Shown here in pieces: positions 42,820 to 47,725 of a stretch of 47,725 nucleotides of DNA. The notes below the pieces were generated by a model, which saw nothing but the letters and a program-made list of their open reading frames with translations, made no database searches and was not told the DNA's origin. Origin of the DNA: Ruminococcaceae bacterium UBA7127 (GTDB lineage Bacteria; Bacillota; Clostridia; Oscillospirales; Acutalibacteraceae); assembly GCA_002493005.1 (NCBI GenBank), contig DKXL01000026.1:1-47725 (forward strand), read 5' to 3'. The position numbers were made by a program, and so were the translations under genes. Position 1 is the first letter of the stretch, and every line of letters begins with the position of its first letter.

Positions 42820-42937
42820 CACAGCCGCAGCCGTTGTTTTCACAGCTGTTGCCATTGTTTCCGCAGCAGCAGAGAACGATGATAAGAAGAATGATCCATG
42901 TACAGCAGCTGTTGCCGTTACCGAAAAAGTTACACAT
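42812..42937 (-). CDS. 41-residue Cys-rich hydrophobic microprotein
   Basis: A small gene with an excellent ribosome site: AAAGGAGG (42954-42947) nine bases before ATG 42937. The 41-residue product has a short polar N terminus (MCNFFGNGNSCC), one hydrophobic helix (about 13-22, TWIILLIIVL), a CCC triplet at 23-25 and a Gly/Asn/Cys tail ending GCGCGC. Ten of 41 residues are cysteine. A terminator overlaps its stop, giving a self-contained gene. I do not recognise the family. Small Cys/Gly-rich proteins with one helix occur in spore coats and as metal-binding or membrane peptides in clostridia, so a sporulation or metal-related role is a guess. It is convergent with the ATP-grasp gene and lies downstream of ychF on the same strand, separated by the ychF terminator. 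Confidence 0.75.
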   Translation of the reverse strand: MCNFFGNGNSCCTWIILLIIVLCCCGNNGNSCENNGCGCGC

Positions 42938-43068
42938 TTGCGTTTTCCTCCTTTCGTTTACACTACATACTATTTTACTTTTGCAAATCTGTTACATATT
43001 TTTGATTTAATTTTGGTTAGAATTTGCGACGGCATAACACAGTGTTTAAATTTTATCTGAACTCTTTG

Positions 43069-43097
43069 CAAAATAAAAGAGGCGGATATTATCCGCC
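43069..43097 (-). terminator. terminator after ychF
   Basis: Minus strand: GGCGGAT (43097-43091), AAT loop, ATCCGCC (43087-43081), TCTTTTATTTTG. Confidence 0.82.
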
Positions 43098-43156
43098 CCA
43101 TAAGATAACGTAATCTATAACTGTTATCAGCATAAATGCATTAAATATTTTTTTGC

Positions 43157-44251
43157 TTACACGTTAAATCTAAACAGAACAACGTCGCCGTCTTTCATAA
43201 CGTACTCCTTGCCCTCACTGCGTACAAGTCCTTTTTCCTTTGCGGCTGTCATACTTCCGCATTCAATCAGGTCGTCATAAGCGATAACCTCGGCTCTTAT
43301 AAATCCGCGCTCAAAATCAGAGTGGATTTTGCCTGCTGCCTGCGGAGCTTTTGTACCTTTTTTGATTGTCCATGCCCTTACTTCGGGCTTGCCTGCTGTC
43401 AGATATGATATAAGACCGAGCAGTGCGTAGCACTCCTTGATAAGACGGTCAAGGCCACTTTCTTCAAGGTTCATATCAGCAAGGAACATTTCCTTTTCTT
43501 CTTTATCCATCTCAACGATTTCTTCTTCAATCTGAGCGCAAATCGGCAAAACACCTGCGTTTTCCTCAGCGGCAATCTTCTGAACCGCCTTGTAGCCCTC
43601 ATTGGAGTCAATACCGTTTGAAAAATCCGAGTCGCTCATATTGGCGGCATAAATTACAGGTTTGTTTGTTAACAGTGCAACCTCAGCAAGTATTGCCTTT
43701 TCATCGTCATCACACTCTACGCTTCTTGCGGGTTTGCCTTCTTCAAGAGCCGACATAACACGTTCAAACAAGTCGATGTCCTTTTGATATTTTTTGTCAC
43801 CCTTGAGCATTTTCTTTGTTTTGTCAATTCTGCGTTCAAGCATTTCAACATCAGACAAAATCAACTCAAGATTTATTGTTTCGATGTCACGGGCAGGATT
43901 GATGTTGCCCTCAACATGAATAATGTCATCATTTTCAAAACAGCGAACAACGTGAACAATGGCGTCGCACTCGCGAATGTTTGAAAGAAACTTGTTGCCC
44001 AGTCCTTCACCCTTTGAGGCACCTTTAACAAGACCTGCAATATCGACAAATTCGATTGAAGCCGGTGTATATTTGTCAGGGTTATACATTTCTGCAAGTT
44101 TGTCAAGCCTTTTGTCAGGCACTGCAACAACTCCTACGTTTGGTTCTATTGTGCAAAACGGATAGTTTGCGCTTTGAGCTCCTGCATTTGTAATTGCATT
44201 AAAAAGTGTACTTTTGCCTACGTTCGGCAAACCTACGATACCTAATTTCAT
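43157..44251 (-). CDS. ychF: redox-regulated ATPase YchF (Obg-related)
   Basis: Translation-associated P-loop ATPase, better with ATP than GTP because the usual NKxD is altered (here AANMSDSD). G1 is GLPNVGKST at 7-15. The switch region EFVDIAGLVKGASKGEGLGNKFL is diagnostic. A coiled-coil-like middle (LEEGKPARSVECDDDE) precedes the C-terminal TGS domain (RAWTIKKGTKAPQAAGKIHSDFERGFIRAEVI). 364 residues is exact for the family. AAGGAG precedes the ATG. The mobile element starts within about 75 bases of its start codon, so the ychF promoter region may lie in, or have been replaced by, the element border. Confidence 0.97.
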   Translation of the reverse strand: MKLGIVGLPNVGKSTLFNAITNAGAQSANYPFCTIEPNVGVVAVPDKRLDKLAEMYNPDKYTPASIEFVDIAGLVKGASKGEGLGNKFLSNIRECDAIVHVVRCFENDDIIHVEGNINPARDIETINLELILSDVEMLERRIDKTKKMLKGDKKYQKDIDLFERVMSALEEGKPARSVECDDDEKAILAEVALLTNKPVIYAANMSDSDFSNGIDSNEGYKAVQKIAAEENAGVLPICAQIEEEIVEMDKEEKEMFLADMNLEESGLDRLIKECYALLGLISYLTAGKPEVRAWTIKKGTKAPQAAGKIHSDFERGFIRAEVIAYDDLIECGSMTAAKEKGLVRSEGKEYVMKDGDVVLFRFNV

Positions 44252-44301
44252 TTTATATCAATCTCCTTAATTTATCGGCTTTTTTAAGCATTTAAGATTT
44301 G

Positions 44302-44330
44302 ATTTTACGCCATTTTACGCCATTTCAGGC
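44302..44330. other. putative element border / attachment region with 10-bp tandem repeats
   Basis: Two perfect tandem copies of attttacgcc (44302-44311 and 44312-44321), followed by atttcaggc, lie between the ychF start and the integrase stop. This is where an att core or integrase arm-site would be expected. The other end of the element is outside the window, so the core cannot be defined. Confidence 0.4.
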
Positions 44331-45524
44331 TATTTGACTTGAAGCCCTCTCAAAAGTTTGAACGGCGTTATTAAGAGAATCAGTTGACACATGAACATAT
44401 CTATCCATAGTTGTTTTTATAGAGGAATGTCCTAACAGCTTTTGCAAACATTTAGGCTGTACTCCATACTCGATTGCACGAGTAGCAAAAGTGTGGCGTA
44501 ATGTGTGCATACAAAATCGTTTTATTCCTGCCGTGTCACACAGCTTGTATAGGTGAGTATCATAAGATGAATTTTTAGTAGGCTCACCTGTTCGCCAGTT
44601 AATAAATACCAAATCTCTCATTACTAATTTGGCGGCTCTTCCTGTTTTTCTGTCGGTATATTCCAAAGTTTGGTTAAGCAAATCAGCTTCTTTCCGTGTT
44701 GTGCGTTCCTCGTATAGTTCTTTTAAAATGTTATACGCACGGTCAGTTAATGGAATAGTGCGGTAGCTTGTCTGTGTTTTAGGCGGTCCTGCTCTCCAAT
44801 ATTTTTGACTATACCGAAATTCAAGCGTTTTAATAACTGATAATGTCCGATTTTTCCAATCAATGTTGTCCCAAGTCAAACCGATAAGCTCACCTGTGCG
44901 AAGTCCTGTTTCCAATATAAGTGCATATTGTCTATAGTTGTGTGATGATTTTGCTGTGTCAAGGAAAATCTTTTGTTCCTCGACTGTTAAGAAGTTAATG
45001 TCATCAACCGCACGAATAGGCTTTGAATACCGTACGCCGTTCATAGGGTGTTTTTTAATTATATCGTTCATTAAAGCCGCTTTGAACATTGTACCCATAG
45101 TTATGTAGGTTTGTTTGATAGTAGAGCCTGCATATTTTTTGTCCATTTGTTTAAGAACTTTTTTGCAGTGCATTGGCTTAACATCAGTAATGTTCATATT
45201 ACCGATAATAGGCTGAACATTTCTTTTATAACGCTCTTCATAATTTCGGCGAGTATTAGGGGCAAGGTCAAAGATGATATTTTCCCACCATTCATTAAAC
45301 CACATATCAACTGTAATGATTTCGGATAAATCAGTAGTTGTAGATGTAATGCCGTGGCGTTCTTCATATCTTGTATCTTCTAACCATTGGCGAGCTTCGT
45401 TTGGAGTATCAAAGTATTTTTCAATTCTTTTACCACTTGAAGAAACGAAACGAGCAGAATATCTTCCATCTTTTCTTTGACTTATACCTTTGCCGAGTTC
45501 TTTGCCTTTTAAATTTTTAGCCAT
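44325..45524 (-). CDS. int: tyrosine-recombinase integrase (Tn916-type)
   Basis: Site-specific recombinase that inserts and excises the mobile element. The N-terminal arm-binding domain (GISQRKDGRYSARFVSSSGKR, about 12-32) resembles Tn916-type integrases. The SAM-like core-binding domain covers about 70-165 and the catalytic domain about 170-385. Catalytic residues are Arg209 (TGLRTGE), His340/Arg343 (HTLRHTF), His366 (LGHSS) and Tyr376 (TMDRYVH), so it looks active. 399 residues from ATG 45524, which has GGAGAT eight bases upstream; the longer open frame lacks a ribosome site. It is divergent in style from the host genes and lies next to an excisionase-like gene, 107 bases away on the same strand. 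Confidence 0.95.
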   Translation of the reverse strand: MAKNLKGKELGKGISQRKDGRYSARFVSSSGKRIEKYFDTPNEARQWLEDTRYEERHGITSTTTDLSEIITVDMWFNEWWENIIFDLAPNTRRNYEERYKRNVQPIIGNMNITDVKPMHCKKVLKQMDKKYAGSTIKQTYITMGTMFKAALMNDIIKKHPMNGVRYSKPIRAVDDINFLTVEEQKIFLDTAKSSHNYRQYALILETGLRTGELIGLTWDNIDWKNRTLSVIKTLEFRYSQKYWRAGPPKTQTSYRTIPLTDRAYNILKELYEERTTRKEADLLNQTLEYTDRKTGRAAKLVMRDLVFINWRTGEPTKNSSYDTHLYKLCDTAGIKRFCMHTLRHTFATRAIEYGVQPKCLQKLLGHSSIKTTMDRYVHVSTDSLNNAVQTFERASSQIA

Positions 45525-45631
45525 TGTATAATCTCCTTTCACAGAAAATGAAAAGAGCCTAATACAATTCAATATTATAGCACAATAGATAGCAAATCTC
45601 AATGTGTATTTATAAAATAGATATAGAAAAA

Positions 45632-45844
45632 TCAAACTGTCAGGCTCTTTGATAGATATTCTTCAAATTCTTTACGCTTTACAAGTTTTCGGTTGCCATT
45701 GAACAAAACAAATGGGCAATAGGGGTTATTCAGCATTCTTGAAATGTGATTTATGCCGATATTGGAATATTCAGCCGCTTCACGGATTGTTAAATTTAGT
45801 TTTTGAGAAATTGGTACTTTTTCGGGATTGTTAGGAGTAGCCAT
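45632..45844 (-). CDS. excisionase-like small DNA-binding protein
   Basis: 70-residue protein. The central LNLTIREAAEYSNIGINHISRML forms a MerR/Xis-type winged-helix recognition segment, and the tail LFNGNRKLVKRKEFEEYL matches the wing region of Tn916-family excisionases in layout. It would bend DNA at the element ends and tip the integrase toward excision. It follows the next listed gene by two bases and precedes int, the typical xis-int order. Confidence 0.85.
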   Translation of the reverse strand: MATPNNPEKVPISQKLNLTIREAAEYSNIGINHISRMLNNPYCPFVLFNGNRKLVKRKEFEEYLSKSLTV

Positions 45845-45846
45845 CG

Positions 45847-46095
45847 TTATTGCTCCTTTTCAATTTGTTTTACGATTTCAAGGAAGCGTTCAGCGTTTTT
45901 GTTGCGTGTTGATTTTTGCTTTTCCTTGTTTTTTTGCTTTCTTAATTCCTTAGTCAATTCTTCATCGTGAAGCGGAAAATCTAAAGGGGCTAAAATACTG
46001 CGAAGCTCCTCGAATGTGTAACCTTGCTCATAACCTACAATCTCATTGGTTCTCATATCGTAAAGTACATATTGCTGACACGGTCTGTATCTCAT
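45847..46095 (-). CDS. mobile-element protein of unknown function, probably 5'-truncated
   Basis: 82 residues from ATG 46095: a folded-looking N terminus (YVLYDMRTNEIVGYEQGYTFEELRSIL) and a very basic helical C terminus (KELRKQKNKEKQKS onward). No good ribosome site precedes the ATG. The frame stays open upstream to 46215 with protein-like text (PYIFPVPQLLEYYGIELRPY then FNWYKA) but has no start codon. It is therefore likely that the natural N terminus was cut off near 46165-46180, where it meets a gene fragment on the other strand. Whether it is still translated from 46095 is unclear. Confidence 0.55.
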   Translation of the reverse strand: MRYRPCQQYVLYDMRTNEIVGYEQGYTFEELRSILAPLDFPLHDEELTKELRKQKNKEKQKSTRNKNAERFLEIVKQIEKEQ

Positions 46096-46138
46096 AGCCT
46101 TGTACCAATTAAAATATGGACGAAGCTCAATGCCGTAA

Positions 46139-46495
46139 TACTCTAATAATTGTGGTACGGGAAAAATATATGGTAATTGGAAGTTAGCATTAGAACAAGG
46201 TAAAAATAAGGAATTTCAAGATAATTACCAAACAAAAACATCAAGAGATACCACGGAAGCAATTAGAGATAAAATAAAGGAATATATAAGCTTAGAAGAT
46301 AAAAATTTTGAGGATATGATAAAGGAAAATGAATTCTTTTATGAAGAAAATATTTGCTTATATGAATATGAAGATAAAGATGACGGAGAAATGTACTATG
46401 ACTTTAATATGATGTATCAATCAGCTCTCCACCCCGAAGAAATAGATGTGTTAATCTCCGTTCTTGAAGAACTGCAAGCAAAAGAAAATAACTAA
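46139..46495 (+). pseudogene. 5'-truncated gene fragment (acidic protein C terminus)
   Basis: The plus-strand frame is open for 118 codons from a stop at 46136-46138 to TAA 46493-46495. Acidic protein-like content begins near 46165 (IYGNWKLALEQGKNKEF, later EYEDKDDGEMYYDFNMMYQ and HPEEIDVLISVLEEL). There is no ATG until 46316, which would leave only 59 residues, and no ribosome site. A strong terminator follows. It overlaps head-to-head with the truncated minus-strand frame, so one or both lost their 5' ends by deletion. I do not recognise the family. Confidence 0.55.
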
Positions 46496-46503
46496 TAATA
46501 AAG

Positions 46504-46549
46504 AAACCGCAGAGGATAATCTCAACAAGACTACTCTCTGCGGTTTGTT
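46504..46549 (+). terminator. terminator after the truncated fragment
   Basis: Eleven-base perfect stem AAACCGCAGAG/CTCTGCGGTTT (46504-46514 with 46536-46546). Confidence 0.8.
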
Positions 46550-46570
46550 ATATATAAGTTTATAAGGTTT

Positions 46571-46600
46571 ACGCTGTGACTTCACAGCGTTTTATTTTTA
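46571..46600 (+). terminator. second hairpin with T run
   Basis: ACGCTGTGA (46571-46579) with TCACAGCGT (46582-46590), two-base spacer, then TTTATTTTTA. It abuts the large inverted repeat that follows. Confidence 0.7.
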
Positions 46601-46602
46601 TG

Positions 46603-46864
46603 TCCGATATTTTGGCATTATCACGCTCAGCTTAGTTTCTGTTCTGAATATTCAAATCGTCACGCAGGCTTTAGCTCATATTTTGCTACGGTCGCTATTG
46701 TAAAGTAAAGTATTGCCCTGACGGCGTATCGTTTTACTTGCTACTTGACTTTCCAATGCTTCCTACGCTTTTTATGAGCCATAGCCCATACGACGACGAT
46801 TTAAACGAATATTCCAAAATACAGAAAGGAGAGCAAAAATAGCGTGATAACTTAATATCGGACT
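46603..46864. repeat. large imperfect inverted repeat, candidate single-strand origin (sso)-like structure
   Basis: The two halves are reverse complements with interruptions along about 130 bases each. Matching blocks from outside in: gtccgatatt (46602) with aatatcggac (46854); ttatcacgct (46618) with agcgtgataa (46841); tttctgt (46636) with acagaaa (46821); gaatattc and aaatcgtc (46646-46661) with their complements at 46796-46814; gctcata (46674) with tatgagc (46773). The apex is near 46710-46740 (aagta...tactt). No protein frame fits. A transcript or single strand would fold into one long branched hairpin. Element replication by rolling circle uses single-strand origins of this size and shape, and a TAGCGT hexamer (46840-46845), like the CS-6 box of some sso elements, is present. 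This function is an inference. Confidence 0.7.
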
Positions 46865-46926
46865 TTTTAAAGCCCACCAACTCGGAATTACCGAATATTA
46901 AATTTAATTTCAAAGGAGCAAGCAAA

Positions 46927-47415
46927 ATGAAATACTTTACTAACTGCAAAACAGCCGAAGAACTCAAAAAAGAATACAGAACATTAGCAAAACAGCTTCA
47001 CCCCGACCTCGGAGGTGATACAGAAGAATTTAAGATTATGCAAAACGATTATGAAATAATGTGGGAACGCTTAAAGAATATACATACCAATTCTAAAGGC
47101 GAAACCTACACCAAAGAAACAACAGAAACCCCACAAGAATTTATCAATATAATCAATGTGCTTACAAGCCTACAGGACATAGAGGTCGAAATATGCGGTT
47201 CTTGGATATGGGTATCAGGAAACACTAAGGAACATAAAGAAATTTTAAAAGATTTAAAATTCCGCTATGCTCATAAAAAACAAGCTTGGTATTATCACAC
47301 CGAGCCATACAAAAAGAAAAGCAAGCGAGAACTAACGCTTGATGAAATCCGTGAGTTGTTCGGCTCTCAGAAATACAACGCAAAAGACGAAAAAGAGCTT
47401 GCATTACACTGCTAA
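46927..47415 (+). CDS. J-domain (DnaJ-like) protein of mobile element
   Basis: 162 residues. An N-terminal truncated J domain has the HPD motif at His25-Pro26-Asp27 (EYRTLAKQLHPDLGGDTEEFK), preceded by a short helix. A C-terminal beta-alpha domain (about 80-140: DIEVEICGSWIWVSGNTKEH, then HKKQAWYYHTEPYKKKSK) follows. Proteins of this build are frequent in integrative elements and phages; they presumably recruit host DnaK, but the task is not known. AAAGGAGCAAGCAAA precedes the ATG. It sits right after the large inverted repeat and ends before a terminator. Confidence 0.82.
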   Translation: MKYFTNCKTAEELKKEYRTLAKQLHPDLGGDTEEFKIMQNDYEIMWERLKNIHTNSKGETYTKETTETPQEFINIINVLTSLQDIEVEICGSWIWVSGNTKEHKEILKDLKFRYAHKKQAWYYHTEPYKKKSKRELTLDEIRELFGSQKYNAKDEKELALHC

Positions 47416-47427
47416 AAAGCAAAAAAA

Positions 47428-47462
47428 TAAGGGAAACAGCAAATTTTGTTGTTTCCCTTTGA
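47428..47462 (+). terminator. terminator after J-domain gene
   Basis: AAGGGAAACA (47429-47438) with TGTTTCCCTT (47450-47459). Confidence 0.85.
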
Positions 47463-47488
47463 TATAAATTGTATTTAATTTTAAGATA

Positions 47489-47517
47489 TTGTATTTTAAA
47501 AATTGTTATGTTATAAT
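47489..47517 (+). promoter_or_regulatory. promoter of the small hydrophobic peptide transcript
   Basis: TTGTAT 47489-47494 and TATAAT 47512-47517 with 17-base spacing. Transcription should begin near 47524, giving a structured leader of about 60 bases. Confidence 0.75.
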
Positions 47518-47534
47518 TTTGTCGGATAAGGTGA

Positions 47535-47725
47535 GCCTAAACGGTAGGCGGTTAAGTCTTGCCCCTGTTAAAGGGGGTGTTGCCAATGGAGTACATAATA
47601 GTAGCTTTAGCAATTATTCTTTATACTGTCATTGCAATAAAAAAGAAATAAACCGCCACTCTCCAAAGTTGAACGGTTTATTCCTTTAAATCATTTATCT
47701 TGGGGCTAACCGTCTATCGGTTTGC
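47535..47725. repeat. long-range inverted repeat enclosing the small peptide gene
   Basis: aaacggtaggcggttaag (47539-47555) and following gcccc pair with ggggctaaccgtctatcggttt (47702-47723), allowing the transcript ends to fold together. Inside, CCCCT (47562-47566) can pair with AGGGG (47572-47576) over the ribosome site. TAAACCG (47649-47655) pairs with CGGTTTA (47674-47680). The right arm touches the window end. Confidence 0.65.
47586..47651 (+). CDS. 21-residue hydrophobic peptide, candidate type I toxin
   Basis: ATG 47586 to TAA 47651 encodes one transmembrane helix with an acidic residue at position 2 (MEYIIVALAIILYTVIAI) and a KKK tail. GGGGGTG at 47573-47579 is a strong ribosome site but can be masked by a leader hairpin. 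A near-consensus promoter lies 70 bases upstream and a long-range inverted repeat encloses the gene. Small single-helix peptides with basic ends under tight RNA-structure control are typical of type I toxins (for example Fst or BsrG-type), which often stabilise mobile elements. No antisense RNA promoter could be fixed by eye. A small membrane peptide with another role is the alternative. A longer overlapping frame (47489-47689) does not look like protein. Confidence 0.6.
   Translation: MEYIIVALAIILYTVIAIKKK

Noticed and set aside
47489..47689. 66-residue frame over the hydrophobic peptide locus
   Set aside because: It starts inside the promoter, has no ribosome site and its sequence is not protein-like; the shorter frame with GGGGGTG fits better.

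Overview
The window looks like chromosome of a spore-forming, starch-degrading Firmicute of the Ruminococcus group, most likely Ruminococcus bromii or a close relative. This is inferred from gene content, since no 16S rRNA is present. The support is: several secreted amylases and starch-binding proteins carrying type I dockerins (the amylosome arrangement known from R. bromii), sporulation genes (gpr, spoIIP), an Ala T-box, ThyX, and moderately AT-rich DNA with strong AGGAGG-type ribosome sites and several TTG starts.

Layout. 0.27-1.3 kb: dockerin-bearing CHAP/SH3 cell-wall hydrolase. 1.5-5.2 kb: polyphosphate kinase translationally coupled to a phosphofructokinase, then a YjbR-family protein. 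5.2-6.9 kb (minus): dockerin-bearing papain-like protease. 7.0-13.5 kb: gpr-spoIIP, a membrane-anchored acidic protein coupled to a tRNA-dihydrouridine synthase, glyA, and rarA. 13.9-18.0 kb: a starch-binding CBM26-CBM26-dockerin protein followed by a GH13 amylase without dockerin. 18.2-20.7 kb: an AT-rich MBOAT plus SGNH-like pair, probably for polymer O-acylation. 21.1-28.0 kb: a tightly packed run thyX, tmk, DUF2156, GNAT, DJ-1, formyl-THF cyclo-ligase, mltG and U32. 28.0-31.1 kb: alanine T-box and alaS. 31.3-32.4 kb: a surface protein with octapeptide repeats. Then tRNA-Pro and nfo. 33.9-39.6 kb: two paralogous AmyE-like (GH13_28) amylases with internal dockerins. 39.9-42.6 kb: VOC protein, alanine racemase and an ATP-grasp enzyme. 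42.8-44.3 kb (minus): a 41-residue Cys-rich microprotein and ychF.

From about 44.3 kb to the end lies one end of an integrated mobile element inserted just upstream of ychF. It holds a tyrosine integrase, an excisionase-like protein, two head-to-head truncated reading frames, a 260-bp imperfect inverted repeat resembling a single-strand origin, a J-domain protein, and a tiny hydrophobic peptide inside a folded transcript, resembling a type I toxin.

How the parts fit. The dockerin proteins (two amylases, one non-catalytic starch binder, one protease, one wall hydrolase) would dock onto cohesin scaffoldins encoded elsewhere. Their dockerin signature residues fall into at least three groups, suggesting different cohesin partners. 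A family of short intergenic repeats is scattered through the host part. The most unusual items are the folded 46.6-46.9 kb element, the 47.5-47.7 kb peptide locus, the Cys-rich microprotein, the repeat-bearing surface protein and the polyphosphate-kinase/phosphofructokinase coupling.
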